From: Sapientia aquatica | Lineage (GTDB): Bacteria > Pseudomonadota > Gammaproteobacteria > Burkholderiales > Burkholderiaceae_D | Assembly: GCF_004358105.1 (NCBI RefSeq) | Contig: NZ_SMYL01000005.1 | Location: 1-64,000 of the forward strand | Length of the DNA stretch: 64,000 nucleotides | Reading direction: 5' to 3' | Shown: positions 17,603 through 28,584 of the stretch, in pieces | How the letters are laid out: each line of letters begins with the position of its first letter | Numbering within the stretch: the stretch's first letter is position 1 | Notes under the pieces: model-generated | What the model saw: only the letters and a program-made list of their open reading frames with translations | What the model was told of the DNA's origin: nothing | Databases searched by the model: none | Position numbers and translations under genes: made by a program

Positions 17603-18229
17603 ATGACAGGCTTAATTCGAAATTCTGCACTCAATACTGAAATGCTCGGCATGGTTCCGATGGTCATTGAGCAGAGTGGACGCGGTGAACGCTCATACGA
17701 TATTTATTCACGCTTATTAAAAGAGCGCGTTGTTTTTCTAGTTGGTCCAGTTAATGATCAAACAGCTAATTTAGTTGTTGCTCAGTTATTGTTCTTGGAA
17801 AGTGAAAATCCAGACAAGGATATTTCGTTCTACATCAATTCCCCAGGTGGTTCCGTGTCGGCAGGTATGGCGATTTACGACACGATGCAATTCATCAAGC
17901 CTGAAGTTTCTACGCTGTGTACCGGAATGGCCGCGTCAATGGGCGCATTTTTATTAGCAGCCGGCGCAAAAGGTAAGCGTTTCTCATTGCCAAATTCGCG
18001 CATCATGATTCATCAACCTTTGGGTGGCGCTCAGGGGCAAGCTTCGGATATTGAAATTCAAGCGCGTGAGATCTTGTATTTGCGTGAACGTCTCAATGGC
18101 ATGTTGGCCGAGCATACTGGCAAATCAGCCGAGCAAATCGCCAAAGATACTGACCGCGATAATTTCATGTCTGCATCCGAAGCCGTCGAATACGGTCTCA
18201 TTGATAAAGTGATGGTACATCGGGCCTAA
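17603..18229 (+). CDS. clpP: ATP-dependent Clp protease proteolytic subunit
   Basis: Serine protease forming the two-ring chamber that degrades substrates fed by ClpX or ClpA. 208 residues, the normal length. The active site is visible: Ser112 in [10 protein letters not shown] and His137 in MIHQPLGG, with the acidic partner in TDRDNF near 186. The N-terminal motif [20 protein letters not shown] is the family hallmark. A RBS (AAGGAAAA) precedes the ATG. Partner gene clpX lies 185 bases downstream, past a terminator-like hairpin, so the two can be regulated separately. Confidence 0.98.
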   Translation: MTGLIRNSALNTEMLGMVPMVIEQSGRGERSYDIYSRLLKERVVFLVGPVNDQTANLVVAQLLFLESENPDKDISFYINSPGGSVSAGMAIYDTMQFIKPEVSTLCTGMAASMGAFLLAAGAKGKRFSLPNSRIMIHQPLGGAQGQASDIEIQAREILYLRERLNGMLAEHTGKSAEQIAKDTDRDNFMSASEAVEYGLIDKVMVHRA

Positions 18230-18244
18230 TCTGGCTAGCATCTA

Positions 18245-18271
18245 AAAAACGCCCAGCAGGGCGTTTTGTTA
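18245..18271 (+). terminator. Rho-independent terminator after clpP
   Basis: AAAACGCCC-AGCA-GGGCGTTTT hairpin followed by GTTATTT, 15 bases after the clpP stop. Confidence 0.8.
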
Positions 18272-18414
18272 TTTATACGTTGTGCTTTGCCATCCACATT
18301 GCCTTGTACATTTCTTTAATTTCGTATTACCTAACGTAAAAATCGGTCTATTCTCGATGACGAATCCGATATTTACAGGTAATATCAAACCACTTCTCTC
18401 CTTACATTTGTATC

Positions 18415-19683
18415 ATGCCAGATAAAAAATCATCAAGTGGTGAAAAATTGCTGTATTGCTCATTTTGCGGCAAAAGCCAACACGAAGTTAAAAAACTCAT
18501 CGCAGGGCCGTCTGTATTTATCTGTGATGAATGCATAGATTTGTGCAACGACATTATCCGCGATGAAATTTCTAGCGTTGAAACGATAGGCAGTAATAAA
18601 GCGGATTTGCCGACCCCGTCAGAAATTTGCGACTTGCTGAATCAGTACGTGATTGGTCAAGAAACTGCCAAGCGTATTTTGTCGGTTGCCGTGTACAACC
18701 ACTACAAGCGCTTAAAATACCTCGGCAAAAAAGATGACGTAGAACTAGCCAAGAGCAATATTTTGTTGGTCGGCCCAACCGGTTCCGGTAAAACATTGTT
18801 GGCGCAAACCTTAGCGCGCATGCTGAATGTGCCATTTGTTATCGCTGATGCGACGACATTAACCGAAGCCGGTTACGTTGGCGAAGACGTTGAAAACATC
18901 ATCCAAAAATTACTGCAAAATTGCAATTACGACGTAGAAAAAGCGCAAAAAGGTATTGTCTACATCGATGAAATCGATAAGATTTCGCGTAAATCCGACA
19001 ACCCATCGATCACGCGCGATGTGTCCGGTGAAGGTGTTCAGCAGGCGCTGTTAAAATTGATCGAAGGCACGATGGCCTCAGTGCCACCGCAAGGCGGTCG
19101 CAAACATCCAAACCAAGATTTTGTGCAAATCGACACAACTAACATCATGTTTATCTGTGGCGGCGCGTTTGATGGCTTGGCTAAGTTAATTTCCAGTCGC
19201 TCGGAAAAAGGCGGAATTGGATTTTCAGCCAGCGTAAAAAGCAAAGTAGAAGCCACCTCGAACCAGCATTTACAGGAAGTCGAACCAGAAGATTTGATTA
19301 AATTTGGATTGATCCCCGAATTGGTTGGTCGCTTGCCAGTCGTTGCAACTTTGAACGAATTGGATGAAGACGCTTTGATTCAAATTCTGATCGAGCCAAA
19401 AAATGCCTTGATCAAACAATACGCAAAATTGCTCGAAATGGAAGGCGCAGAATTGGAAATCCGTCCTTCTGCCTTACACGCGATTGCGAAAAAATCGATT
19501 GCTCGTAAAGCCGGTGCGCGTGGTTTGCGTTCCATTTTGGAGCACGCCTTATTGGATGTTATGTACGATTTGCCGAGCGAATCCAATGTCGCAAAAGTGG
19601 TTATTGATGAAAACACAATCACTCAAGGCGCTAAGCCTTTACTGATTTATCATGAGAAATCAAAAGTTTCTGGTGAGAATTAA
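18415..19683 (+). CDS. clpX: ClpX, ATPase subunit of ClpXP
   Basis: AAA+ unfoldase that recognises substrates and threads them into ClpP. 422 residues. The N-terminal zinc finger has two CxxC pairs (CSFCGK and CDECIDLC). The ATPase has Walker A GPTGSGKT, Walker [11 protein letters not shown], the sensor/arginine region [10 protein letters not shown], and the ClpP-docking IGF loop within GGIGF. The C-terminal D2 small domain ([17 protein letters not shown]) completes the protein. Confidence 0.98.
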   Translation: MPDKKSSSGEKLLYCSFCGKSQHEVKKLIAGPSVFICDECIDLCNDIIRDEISSVETIGSNKADLPTPSEICDLLNQYVIGQETAKRILSVAVYNHYKRLKYLGKKDDVELAKSNILLVGPTGSGKTLLAQTLARMLNVPFVIADATTLTEAGYVGEDVENIIQKLLQNCNYDVEKAQKGIVYIDEIDKISRKSDNPSITRDVSGEGVQQALLKLIEGTMASVPPQGGRKHPNQDFVQIDTTNIMFICGGAFDGLAKLISSRSEKGGIGFSASVKSKVEATSNQHLQEVEPEDLIKFGLIPELVGRLPVVATLNELDEDALIQILIEPKNALIKQYAKLLEMEGAELEIRPSALHAIAKKSIARKAGARGLRSILEHALLDVMYDLPSESNVAKVVIDENTITQGAKPLLIYHEKSKVSGEN

Positions 19684-19767
19684 TTTATAGGCTTGATTGC
19701 GTTAAATTACATCGAAATAAGCTGAAATTGCGACCGATAAAACATACAATGAAGCAATGTTAGGTCG

Positions 19768-19806
19768 AAAAGCCACCTCGGGTTGACCTCGTCGGTGGCT
19801 TTTTTA
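19768..19806 (+). terminator. Rho-independent terminator after clpX
   Basis: AGCCACC and GGTGGCT arms enclose a GC-rich loop, followed by TTTTTT. It lies about 85 bases after the clpX stop within the 263-base gap before lon. Confidence 0.85.
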
Positions 19807-19946
19807 ATGTGCTCATAATTACCTAGCAATAAGTGTTGTAAGCAGTGAAATAGCAGTGAACTTTTGGTTGAATTTTTTTTAAATGGGCTTGTGTTTTAAC
19901 GATCCATGCCAACATGTTGTTGGGAATTAACTAAATAAGGTAAACC

Positions 19947-22355
19947 ATGACGACGACTCTCATTACAGAACCTACCCAGTTGCCATTGTTGCCCTTGCGG
20001 GATGTAGTCGTATTCCCGCACATGGTCATCCCGCTTTTCGTGGGACGTCCTAAATCAATTAAAGCACTTGAAGCAGCAATGGAGCAGGGCAAGAGTATTT
20101 TGCTGGCTGCACAAAAAGCCGCGGCAAAAGACGAACCTTCACCAGAAGACATTTACGAAATTGGCTGTATCGCCAATATTTTGCAAATGCTCAAGCTGCC
20201 AGACGGTACCGTTAAGGTTTTGGTCGAAGGTGTGCAGCGTGCACGCATCCATCAGATTCGTGAGTTGGATACGCATTTTGTTGCGACCATCAATCCGGTT
20301 GAAACTGAAGAAAGCGACGACTCAGAAGTTGAAGCAATGCGTCGCGCCATCGTTCAACAGTTTGATCAGTACGTTAAATTAAACAAGAAGATTCCACCTG
20401 AAATTCTGGCGTCCTTGTCGGGTATCGACGATGCGGGTCGCTTGGCAGATACAGTTGCTGCGCACTTGCCATTAAAGCTCGATCAAAAACAAGAAATTCT
20501 CGAAATTTTCAGCGTTGCGAAACGTCTTGAACATCTGCTCGGTCAGCTTGAAGGCGAGTTGGACATTTTGCAGGTCGAAAAGCGCATTCGTGGTCGCGTA
20601 AAGCGCCAGATGGAAAAGTCCCAGCGCGAATACTATTTGAACGAGCAAGTTAAAGCGATTCAAAAAGAATTAGGCGAAGGCGAAGAGGGCGCTGATCTCG
20701 AAGAAATTGATAAGAAAATTATCGCGGCAAAAATGCCGAAAGAAGCCAAAGATAAAGCGCTGGCTGAGTTGAAAAAACTCAAAATGATGTCGTCCATGTC
20801 GGCTGAAGCGACCGTGGTGCGTAATTACATCGATACCTTAATCAATCTGCCTTGGAAGAAAAAATCCAAGGTGACGAACGATTTGGCGAATGCTGAAAAG
20901 GTATTGGACGCCGATCACTATGGTTTGGAAAAAGTAAAAGAACGCGTGTTGGAATACCTAGCGGTGCAACAGCGGGTGGATAAGCTAAAAGCGCCAATTC
21001 TCTGTTTTGTTGGGCCTCCAGGCGTTGGTAAAACTTCGCTCGGTCAATCAATTGCGCGCGCAACCAATCGCAAGTTCGTGCGGATGGCATTGGGTGGTGT
21101 GCGTGACGAAGCCGAAATTCGTGGCCACCGTCGCACTTACATCGGTTCGATGCCAGGTAAGATTTTGCAAAGCCTGTCCAAGATCGGTGTTCGCAATCCA
21201 TTATTCTTGTTGGATGAAGTCGATAAAATGGGTGCGGATTTCCGCGGCGATCCTTCTTCGGCGTTGCTCGAAGTGTTGGATCCTGAGCAAAACCATACTT
21301 TCTCTGATCATTATTTAGAAGTTGATTTTGATTTGTCGGATGTGATGTTTGTTGCGACATCGAACTCGTACAATATCCCAGCGGCGTTGTTGGATCGGAT
21401 GGAAGTGATTCGCTTGTCTGGTTACACCGAAGACGAAAAGAGCAGCATTGCGCAGCGTTATTTGTTGCCTAAGCAAATCAAAAATAATGGCTTAAAGGAA
21501 GAAGAAATCTCTCTTTCCGAAACAGCTATTCGTGACATTATTCGTTATTACACACGCGAAGCAGGTGTACGTTCTTTAGATCGTGAAATTTCTAAAATTT
21601 GCCGCAAAGTCGTGAAATTATTGCTCTTGAAAAAACAAGACAAAAAGGTCACGATCACCAGCAAAAACTTGGATAAGTATTTAGGTGTGCGTCGCTACGA
21701 CTTTGGTATGGCGGTTAAAGAAAACCAAGTAGGTCAAGTTGTTGGATTGGCGTGGACCGAAGTTGGTGGAGATTTGTTGACAATCGAAGCGGTATCGATG
21801 CCTGGTAAAGGAAACGTGATTCGCACAGGTACTTTGGGCGACGTGATGAAGGAATCAATTGAAGCTGCGCGCACAGTTGTTCGCAGTCGCTCAAAACGTC
21901 TAGGTATTAAAGCCGATGTATTTGAAAAAACCGACGTCCATATTCACGTACCTGAAGGCGCTACCCCGAAAGATGGTCCTTCGGCTGGTATCGCGATGAC
22001 AACTGCCTTGGTTTCGATCTTTACCGGAATTCCGGTGCGTGCTGATGTAGCGATGACGGGTGAAATTACTTTGCGTGGTGAAGTGTTGCCAATTGGTGGC
22101 TTGAAAGAGAAATTATTGGCAGCGCATCGCGGGGGTATTAAAACCGTCATTATTCCAGAGGAAAATGCCAAAGATTTAGCCGATATCCCTGATAACGTCA
22201 AAAATCACTTGGAAATTATTCCTGTACGTTGGATTGATCGCGTTCTAGAAATTGCGCTGGAAAAATTACCGACCGAGCTGGTGGAGGAAGAAGTGGTTGT
22301 TGCTTCCGCCGCGCCAGCGGCTGGTGAGACAGTTGATCCAGTTGTTAAGCACTAA
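19947..22355 (+). CDS. lon: Lon ATP-dependent protease
   Basis: Cytoplasmic AAA+ serine protease that removes misfolded and regulatory proteins. 802 residues with the normal three-part layout: N-terminal LON substrate domain (LPLLPLRDVVVFPHMVIPLF), central ATPase with Walker A GPPGVGKTS and Walker B NPLFLLDEVDKM, and C-terminal protease domain with the Ser-Lys dyad (serine in KDGPSAGIAM, lysine in GGLKEKLLAAHRGG). RBS AAGG precedes the ATG. It has its own upstream gap and terminator on both sides, so it is probably a single-gene unit. Confidence 0.98.
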   Translation: MTTTLITEPTQLPLLPLRDVVVFPHMVIPLFVGRPKSIKALEAAMEQGKSILLAAQKAAAKDEPSPEDIYEIGCIANILQMLKLPDGTVKVLVEGVQRARIHQIRELDTHFVATINPVETEESDDSEVEAMRRAIVQQFDQYVKLNKKIPPEILASLSGIDDAGRLADTVAAHLPLKLDQKQEILEIFSVAKRLEHLLGQLEGELDILQVEKRIRGRVKRQMEKSQREYYLNEQVKAIQKELGEGEEGADLEEIDKKIIAAKMPKEAKDKALAELKKLKMMSSMSAEATVVRNYIDTLINLPWKKKSKVTNDLANAEKVLDADHYGLEKVKERVLEYLAVQQRVDKLKAPILCFVGPPGVGKTSLGQSIARATNRKFVRMALGGVRDEAEIRGHRRTYIGSMPGKILQSLSKIGVRNPLFLLDEVDKMGADFRGDPSSALLEVLDPEQNHTFSDHYLEVDFDLSDVMFVATSNSYNIPAALLDRMEVIRLSGYTEDEKSSIAQRYLLPKQIKNNGLKEEEISLSETAIRDIIRYYTREAGVRSLDREISKICRKVVKLLLLKKQDKKVTITSKNLDKYLGVRRYDFGMAVKENQVGQVVGLAWTEVGGDLLTIEAVSMPGKGNVIRTGTLGDVMKESIEAARTVVRSRSKRLGIKADVFEKTDVHIHVPEGATPKDGPSAGIAMTTALVSIFTGIPVRADVAMTGEITLRGEVLPIGGLKEKLLAAHRGGIKTVIIPEENAKDLADIPDNVKNHLEIIPVRWIDRVLEIALEKLPTELVEEEVVVASAAPAAGETVDPVVKH

Positions 22356-22373
22356 TTAGTTCTGCCAGAAAAC

Positions 22374-22404
22374 AAAAAACGCCCGATTCGTCGGGCGCTT
22401 TTTA
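22374..22404. terminator. Bidirectional terminator between lon and lexA
   Basis: AAAAAACGCCCGA-TTCG-TCGGGCGCTTTTT has a stable stem with a TTCG loop, T's on one side and A's on the other, so it can serve both convergent genes. Confidence 0.85.
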
Positions 22405-22462
22405 TGTGCAATTTAGTCCAAAATTCTGCATAAAATACATTAATTAGATCGTTCTTCTACAG

Positions 22463-23107
22463 CTAATTCCAGCTGCGCAATAAACCAACCGCTAAACCCT
22501 CTAAGGCGAAATCATCGGTTTCGACCTTAATAACGCTGTAGTCGGGATTTTCGGGAAATAGCTCGATTAACGAACCGGTTTTCTTGTAGCGCTTAACGGT
22601 GACTTCATCGCCAATTCTGGCGACCACGATTTGCCCATTGTTGGCGGTACTGGTTTTTTTAACGGCTAACAAATCACCTTCTAAAATCCCAACGTCGCGC
22701 ATCGACATGCCGCGTACTTTGAGCAGGTAATCTGGCTTGGCGGAGAACAAACTCGGATCAACGTTGTAACTCGCTTCAATATGCTCCTCTGACATGATGG
22801 GTGAACCTGCTGCAACTCGACCAACAAGTGGCAGAGTTAGTTGCGGCGCGAAATTGGTGGAGATGGCGAATTGTTCTGAAATTCTCGATTGGCCCGATTC
22901 GCATAAACGGATACCGCGCGATGTGCCGGGTGTTAGTTCAATTACTTTTTTGCGCGCTAGGGCTTGTAGATGCTCTTCCGCAGCGTTAGCGGAGCGAAAG
23001 CCTAGTTCGGTAGCGATCTCGGCTCTCGTCGGGGGAAATCCGGTGTTTTGGATAGCATCGCGAATGAGATTTAAAATTTGCTCTTGGCGGGCGGTAAGTT
23101 TTTGCAT
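22463..23107 (-). CDS. lexA: LexA SOS repressor
   Basis: Represses DNA-damage genes and cleaves itself when RecA is activated. The start is taken at ATG 23107 ([15 protein letters not shown], the family N-terminus) rather than a TTG five codons upstream; this gives 214 residues. The winged helix fills 1-70 ([20 protein letters not shown]). The self-cleavage bond is Ala100-Gly101 (VGRVAAGSP), and the catalytic dyad is Ser135 (RGMSMRD) and Lys172 (EVTVKRY). Two SOS boxes just upstream show autoregulation. Confidence 0.98.
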   Translation of the reverse strand: MQKLTARQEQILNLIRDAIQNTGFPPTRAEIATELGFRSANAAEEHLQALARKKVIELTPGTSRGIRLCESGQSRISEQFAISTNFAPQLTLPLVGRVAAGSPIMSEEHIEASYNVDPSLFSAKPDYLLKVRGMSMRDVGILEGDLLAVKKTSTANNGQIVVARIGDEVTVKRYKKTGSLIELFPENPDYSVIKVETDDFALEGLAVGLLRSWN

Positions 23108-23122
23108 GGCAATGTAATCCAA

Positions 23123-23138
23123 CTGTGTTTATTAGCAG
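23123..23138. promoter_or_regulatory. Second, imperfect SOS box
   Basis: CTGT-N8-GCAG differs from consensus at one position and abuts the perfect box. Tandem LexA boxes before lexA are common in proteobacteria. Confidence 0.65.
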
Positions 23139-23139
23139 T

Positions 23140-23155
23140 CTGTAATTTTATACAG
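23140..23155. promoter_or_regulatory. SOS box (LexA operator)
   Basis: CTGTAATTTTATACAG fits the CTGT-N8-ACAG consensus exactly and lies 33 bases before the lexA start. Confidence 0.93.
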
Positions 23156-23420
23156 TATTTATTCGAATGCAAGAAGTCTTTTGTGCAACGTGGTTTTTGT
23201 GACGCAGAAATGCGATTTGTGGACGGTAATTTACTGTTGAACTGCGTGGTTTTAGTTCGGTATCGGCATAGTCGCCCATTAATCAATTCAAATTCATCTA
23301 TCTGAAAAGTTAACTCGATCGGAAAAGTAAATTGATTTGTGTGAAAATGCGGGGCTACTTTGAGCGATCTGTTACTGATCGAAGAATCGCTAGTTTCAAC
23401 AATATCGAGAGAATTGCCCT
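23156..23420. other. Rest of the lexA / transporter intergenic region
   Basis: Together with the SOS boxes the divergent gap is 313 bases. The remaining part before the transporter gene holds no recognised site; a promoter for the plus-strand gene is expected here. Confidence 0.4.
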
Positions 23421-24392
23421 ATGTTGCGCAGCTTGACCAAATTTTTGCCGAGTAACTTTACCTTGGCGTTGTTAGTCACGGTCTTGTTAGCCACGTTGCT
23501 ACCTACTTCAGGTCGTGGCGCGGCGATGTTTAATGACGCCACCGTGTTCGCCATTGGCCTGCTGTTTTTCATGCATGGTGCCAAGTTACCTAGGGAAACT
23601 TTGATTGCTGGCTTGAAGCACTGGCGACTTCATCTAACGGTGCTCAGTTTTACCTATGTGCTATTTCCGCTTTTAGGCTGGGTCCTTAAACCCATTTTTT
23701 TGCCCTTCGTGACGCCCGACTTATACATTGGGATTTTGTTTTTATGCGTCTTGCCTTCTACCGTGCAATCGTCCATCGCCTTTACCTCGATTGCACGCGG
23801 CAACGTATCGGCTGCCGTGTGCGGGGCAACAGCTTCGAATTTATTGGGCGTGTTTATTACGCCAGTCTTAGTTGGCTTATTGGTGGTGTCGCATGACGGC
23901 GGTGGATCGTGGGATTCGGTGTTGCGGATTTCGTGTCAGTTATTGTTGCCGTTTATCGCCGGCCAATTAGCGCGTCATTGGATTGGTGCTTGGGTGCAGC
24001 GCCATGCCAAAGTATTGTCGATGGTGGATCAGGGTTCGATCTTGTTGGTGGTTTATACCGCGTTTAGTGAGGCGATTATCGAGGGACTTTGGACGCGCAT
24101 GTCGCTCACTACGATGCTCAGTTTGACGCTTATTTGTTGCGTCTTGTTGGGGATTGTTTTGTTCTTGACCAAATTTGTTTCGCGTAAGCTTGGCTTTAAT
24201 AAAGCCGACGAAATCACGATTATTTTCTGTGGTTCGAAAAAGAGTTTGTCTAGCGGTGTGGCGATGGCAAAGGTGTTATTTGCCAGCAGTATGGTCGGGT
24301 CGATTGTGTTACCGCTGATGTTGTTTCACCAAATTCAATTGATGGTGTGTGCGGTACTGGCTGAGCGCTTTGCAAAGAGGACGGAAGATTAA
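23421..24392 (+). CDS. SBF-like bile acid:sodium symporter family transporter (YfeH type)
   Basis: Inner membrane transporter of the bile acid:sodium symporter fold. 323 residues with about nine to ten hydrophobic segments, starting FTLALLVTVLLATLLP. The stretches LFFMHGAKLPRETL, LPSTVQSSIAFTSIARGN and GATASNLLGVFITPVLVG are characteristic of the SBF-like (YfeH) branch. The substrate of this branch is unknown, so no solute is assigned. Divergent from lexA and convergent with the pseudouridine synthase gene. Confidence 0.85.
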   Translation: MLRSLTKFLPSNFTLALLVTVLLATLLPTSGRGAAMFNDATVFAIGLLFFMHGAKLPRETLIAGLKHWRLHLTVLSFTYVLFPLLGWVLKPIFLPFVTPDLYIGILFLCVLPSTVQSSIAFTSIARGNVSAAVCGATASNLLGVFITPVLVGLLVVSHDGGGSWDSVLRISCQLLLPFIAGQLARHWIGAWVQRHAKVLSMVDQGSILLVVYTAFSEAIIEGLWTRMSLTTMLSLTLICCVLLGIVLFLTKFVSRKLGFNKADEITIIFCGSKKSLSSGVAMAKVLFASSMVGSIVLPLMLFHQIQLMVCAVLAERFAKRTED

Positions 24393-24424
24393 TTGCCCTC
24401 TTGGCCTGCGCTCAGTCGGACGCC

Positions 24425-25183
24425 TTAAAACATTTCTGCTTCGCTGAGGTAGCGCCATTTTCCTTCGGGTAGGTTGCCCAATTTAACTTTCCCAATTCGT
24501 ACACGTTTCAAGCCGATTACGGTTAAACCGACAGCTTCACACATGCGGCGAATTTGGCGTTTTTTACCTTCTTTTAAAATGAAGTTGAGCTGATCATCAT
24601 TTTGCCAACGCACTTTGGCTGGCAGCAAGGCTTTGCCATCGAGCGACAAACCGTGATTTAGGCGCTTTAAATCTGCCTCCGGCAAACGGCCTGGTTTGGA
24701 ATAACTCACTCGCACTAAATACTCTTTTTCTACCGACGTGTCTTGACCAATTAAGTGTTTCGCAATTCGACCGTCCTGCGTCAGTACTAGCAAACCAGTT
24801 GAATCGATATCCAAACGGCCAGCCGGAACTAAGCTGCGCAGTTGAGTAGGATGAAAATGCGTTGCGACCGCATCGTCTTCCCAGCGATTTTCAGGTTTGA
24901 TTAAACAAATCGCTGGCTCATAGCCATCTTCGGCTTGGCCGCTGACATAACCGACTGGTTTGTTGATTAATACTGTGACGCGTTTAGATTGCTCGGCAGC
25001 GGCTTGGCGCTCAATCGTGACCTTCTGGGTGAGCAAAATTTTGGTGCCAAGCTCGGAGATTACTTTGCCATCGACCCGAACCCAACCGCGGCTAATCCAT
25101 TCATCCGCCTCGCGGCGTGAGCATAGGCCTAGTTCGGACATGCGTTTCGATAAGCGGAGCGGTTCGTTATTTGAAGTTGTCAT
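24425..25183 (-). CDS. Pseudouridine synthase, RsuA/RluB/E/F family
   Basis: Converts a uridine in ribosomal RNA to pseudouridine. 252 residues. The N-terminal S4 RNA-binding domain is LSKRMSELGLCSRREADEWI (about 11-30). The catalytic domain carries GRLDIDSTGLLVLTQDG, whose aspartate is the family nucleophile, and the RluF-like ending KEGKKRQIRRMCEAVG. The RluF-type resemblance suggests 23S rRNA as target, but the exact uridine cannot be read from sequence. It lies 17 bases after the glnD stop on the same strand, so map-glnD and this gene may share transcription. Confidence 0.9.
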   Translation of the reverse strand: MTTSNNEPLRLSKRMSELGLCSRREADEWISRGWVRVDGKVISELGTKILLTQKVTIERQAAAEQSKRVTVLINKPVGYVSGQAEDGYEPAICLIKPENRWEDDAVATHFHPTQLRSLVPAGRLDIDSTGLLVLTQDGRIAKHLIGQDTSVEKEYLVRVSYSKPGRLPEADLKRLNHGLSLDGKALLPAKVRWQNDDQLNFILKEGKKRQIRRMCEAVGLTVIGLKRVRIGKVKLGNLPEGKWRYLSEAEMF

Positions 25184-25200
25184 CGTTATTGCTGTTTAAT

Positions 25201-27756
25201 TTATACAGTGAGTGCGTCGAGTAAATCGGTTTCTAATTGGATTTGCATGCGTGCATTTTGCAGCACCGCGCCATCGATTAAAAATACGTCTTCAACTCGT
25301 TCGCCCAGGGTCATGATTTTGGCTGTGTGTAAATTGATTTTGTATTTCGCCAGCACTTTGGCGATCGAATACAGCAAGCCGTTTCGGTCATTAGCCGATA
25401 CAGACAGCAAGTAATATTGCCCGCGCTCATCCGGAATTAAATCGATAGTCGGCACAATCGGGAATGTGCGTGATAAGCGCGATAAACGACCTTTGCTTGG
25501 TGTTGGTAAATCTTCGCTGGAGCTGAGCAACTCGGTTAATTCATGCTCGACCAAACTGATAATGTCGCGGTAGCTTTTGGCGAATGCGGAAGCCGAAATC
25601 ATAAACGTATCGAGCGCGTAGTTATGTTGGGTAGTGTGAATCTTGGCATCTAAAATGCTAAAACCTTTGCTGTCGAAATAACTGCAAATGCGCGCGAACA
25701 AATCAGGCTGATCCGGTGTGTAGACGGCAACTTGCAAGCCCTCGCCGATGGGCGCGGTGCGACATTTGACCACTGGCGTAGGGCTGTGCACTTTGTCGTA
25801 AAAGGCGCGCGTTTGCCAAACGATATCGGTTGCTTCATTGCGTAAAAAATACACGACGTTGAGTTGCTTCCAGAGTTCTAAATGCGCGTTCTCGGGCAAT
25901 CCATATAAACGTAAATTTTTTAAGGCTTCGTCTTGGCGGTTTTTTAATTCCCGATCGGGGGATGGGATGACGCCGCCCAAAGCGCGCAAGGTGAGCTGGT
26001 ATAAATCTTCCAGCAACTTGCCTTTCCATGCATTCCAGACTTTAGGGCTGGTGCCGCGTATGTCGGAGACGGTCAATAAATACAGCGCCGTTAAGTGACG
26101 CTCATCTTTAACTACGCTAGCAAATTGTTGAATGACTTCGGGATCCGATAAATCTTGTTTTTGTGCGACTTGTGACATCAATAAATGATGCTGCACTAAA
26201 AAAACTACTAATTCAGTTTGATCTTTGCTCATCCCGTGTTGGTGGCAAAAACGCTTTGCATCAGCGCGACCTAACTCGGAATGATCGCCGTTACGGCCCT
26301 TGGCAATATCATGGAATAAGGCAGCCACATACAACACCCAATGTTGCGGGAAGTTAGCAATCAATTGGCTGCAAAACGGATATTCGTGCGCATGCTCAGG
26401 CATAGTAAAGCGACGCAGATTTCGCACCACCATCAAGATATGCTGGTCAACCGTGTAGACGTGAAAAAGGTCGTGCTGCATCTGCCCAATGATGCGTCGG
26501 AAGTTCGGTAAGTAGCGACCTAAAATACTCATTTGATTCATGCCGCGCAACGCGTGGGTAATGCCTTGCGGCGCTTGCAGAATCTGTAAAAATAGGGCGT
26601 GGTTGACTGGATCGTGGCGGAACTTGCTATTGATCTTAAAGCGCGCATGCCAGAGTGAGCGCATCGTGAGCGCCGACATGCCTTTTAGTTCTGAATGCTG
26701 TGCTAAGAGCAAGAACACTTCAAAAATGGCGGAAGGACGTTTTTCAAATAATTGCGCGTCGTTGGGTTCGATAAAGCCATTTACTTCGCTGAACTCGTCA
26801 TTAATGCTTTGACGCTTGCTCGGCGCAACGACTAATTTTGCTTCAATGTTTTGTAGCAAAATCGTATTCAACTGGGTAACCGCTTTGGCCGCCCAGTAAT
26901 AGCGCTGCATTAAATATTCACTCGCGCGATGAGTAGTGGTGGAGGTGAAGCCAAAGGTTTCTGCGATGGGATTTTGTACGTCAAAGACCAAGCGGTCTTC
27001 ACGCCGTTTCGTGAAGATATGGAGCCGAATCCGGATATCTTTAAATGCACGTTCGTTGCGCTTTAATTGGCGTGCTTCTGGGCCGGTAATCAGGCCGCGG
27101 GCCGCGAGTTCTGACCAAGAATTGCCTAACCCCGCTGCTTTAGCAATCCACAAAATTACTTGCAAATCGCGCAGGCCGCCTGGGCTTTCTTTGCAGTTGG
27201 GTTCGAGCGAGTAGGGCGTATCTTCAAACTTCACATGGCGCTGGCGTAGTTCCAAGGTCTTGGCTTGAAAAAACGCTTGAGGATTCATTGCCGCGTTATA
27301 TTGCTCGCGCAATGAGCGGAATAGCTTGCGGTTACCAACAATGAGCCGCGCTTCGAGCAAACTGGTTTGCACCGTTATGTCCGCCACCGATTCTTGCAAA
27401 CATTCGTCGATAGTGCGGATGCTGTGTCCTACTTCTAAACCTAGATCCCAGAACTGCTGCACCAGCGTTTCGAGTTTGCCACGCAAGACATCATCCGGCG
27501 AGTGTGAAAGCAACACCAGCACATCCACGTCTGAATACGGGAACAATTCGCCACGCCCATAGCCGCCCACCGCGATCAATGCTGCATCGGACGGTAATTC
27601 CAGCACTTGCCAAAGTTCGGTCAGCGCTAGATCAACGCTGTGACAAAGATCGTGCAGCAGCGCTTCGGGCTTTTTTAGGTTTTGAGAAAATTGGGTGGTT
27701 AAAACCTGGTGGCGCGCTTTTAATTGTTCCTTTAGGCGCTGTGCTAACGGTTGCAT
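25201..27756 (-). CDS. glnD: Bifunctional uridylyltransferase/uridylyl-removing enzyme GlnD
   Basis: Main nitrogen sensor: uridylylates PII proteins when glutamine is low and deuridylylates them when it is high. 851 residues with four domains in order: nucleotidyltransferase ([20 protein letters not shown], about 64-83), the central helical part, an HD hydrolase domain ([18 protein letters not shown]) and two C-terminal ACT domains ([19 protein letters not shown] and [20 protein letters not shown]) that bind glutamine. Next to map, the same order as in many proteobacteria. Confidence 0.97.
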   Translation of the reverse strand: MQPLAQRLKEQLKARHQVLTTQFSQNLKKPEALLHDLCHSVDLALTELWQVLELPSDAALIAVGGYGRGELFPYSDVDVLVLLSHSPDDVLRGKLETLVQQFWDLGLEVGHSIRTIDECLQESVADITVQTSLLEARLIVGNRKLFRSLREQYNAAMNPQAFFQAKTLELRQRHVKFEDTPYSLEPNCKESPGGLRDLQVILWIAKAAGLGNSWSELAARGLITGPEARQLKRNERAFKDIRIRLHIFTKRREDRLVFDVQNPIAETFGFTSTTTHRASEYLMQRYYWAAKAVTQLNTILLQNIEAKLVVAPSKRQSINDEFSEVNGFIEPNDAQLFEKRPSAIFEVFLLLAQHSELKGMSALTMRSLWHARFKINSKFRHDPVNHALFLQILQAPQGITHALRGMNQMSILGRYLPNFRRIIGQMQHDLFHVYTVDQHILMVVRNLRRFTMPEHAHEYPFCSQLIANFPQHWVLYVAALFHDIAKGRNGDHSELGRADAKRFCHQHGMSKDQTELVVFLVQHHLLMSQVAQKQDLSDPEVIQQFASVVKDERHLTALYLLTVSDIRGTSPKVWNAWKGKLLEDLYQLTLRALGGVIPSPDRELKNRQDEALKNLRLYGLPENAHLELWKQLNVVYFLRNEATDIVWQTRAFYDKVHSPTPVVKCRTAPIGEGLQVAVYTPDQPDLFARICSYFDSKGFSILDAKIHTTQHNYALDTFMISASAFAKSYRDIISLVEHELTELLSSSEDLPTPSKGRLSRLSRTFPIVPTIDLIPDERGQYYLLSVSANDRNGLLYSIAKVLAKYKINLHTAKIMTLGERVEDVFLIDGAVLQNARMQIQLETDLLDALTV

Positions 27757-27771
27757 AGGCTATTGGTCGAG

Positions 27772-28584
27772 TTAAAAGGTGGCGGAAATAAATTCAGGAC
27801 AAGGCGGCGCGCCTGCGGAGGTCGTCAAAATTTCAAAACCAGTTTCAGTTACCAAGACGGTATGTTCCCATTGCGCGGACAAACTGCGGTCGCGGGTTTT
27901 AATCGTCCAGCCATCCGACATTTCGCGGATTTCTTTGCGGCCAGCGTTAATCATCGGTTCGATCGTAAAAATCATTCCTGGCTTCATTTCAGCCAATGTG
28001 CCTGGTTTGCCGTAATGCAGAATTTGCGGGTCTTCGTGGAAAATTTTACCGATGCCATGACCGCAGAATTCGCGCACCACGCTGTAGCCTGCTTTTTCCG
28101 CGTGTTGCTGAATGATGTGGCCGATGTCGCCTAAATGGTTGCCCGGTTTGACTTTGGAAATGCCTAGCCACATGCATTCAAACGTAATGGTGGATAAGCG
28201 CTTGGCTAATATCGATGGCTCACCAATAAAGAACATGCGACTTGTATCGCCGTGGTAGCCATCTTTAATAATGGTGATGTCCAGATTGACCACATCGCCA
28301 TTTTTTAACACTTTATCACCCGGAATGCCGTGGCAAATTACATCGTTGACTGAGGTGCAAATCGCCTTTGGATAAGGCGTGTAACCCGGTGGGCAGTAGT
28401 TGAGCGGCGCAGGAATCGTGCCTTGCACGTTGACCATGTATTCATGGCATAAGCGATCAAGCTCGCCCGTGGTAACGCCTGCTTTGACGTAAGGAGTGAT
28501 GTAATCCAGTACCTCTGACCCGAGACGGCCAGCTACGCGCATGCCTTGAATATCTTCTTCTGTTTTAATCGTGATAGCGCTCAT
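27772..28584 (-). CDS. map: Methionine aminopeptidase type I
   Basis: Removes the initiator methionine from new proteins. 270 residues, the size of bacterial type I enzymes. Metal-ligand regions are in place: GDVVNLDITIIKDGYHGDTS (two aspartates), FCGHGIGKIFHEDP (histidine), FTIEPMINAG (glutamate) and SAQWEHTVLVTETG (glutamate). Stops 15 bases before glnD begins, suggesting co-transcription. In many proteobacteria map is directly divergent from rpsB; here two ABC transporter genes lie between them. Confidence 0.97.
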   Translation of the reverse strand: MSAITIKTEEDIQGMRVAGRLGSEVLDYITPYVKAGVTTGELDRLCHEYMVNVQGTIPAPLNYCPPGYTPYPKAICTSVNDVICHGIPGDKVLKNGDVVNLDITIIKDGYHGDTSRMFFIGEPSILAKRLSTITFECMWLGISKVKPGNHLGDIGHIIQQHAEKAGYSVVREFCGHGIGKIFHEDPQILHYGKPGTLAEMKPGMIFTIEPMINAGRKEIREMSDGWTIKTRDRSLSAQWEHTVLVTETGFEILTTSAGAPPCPEFISATF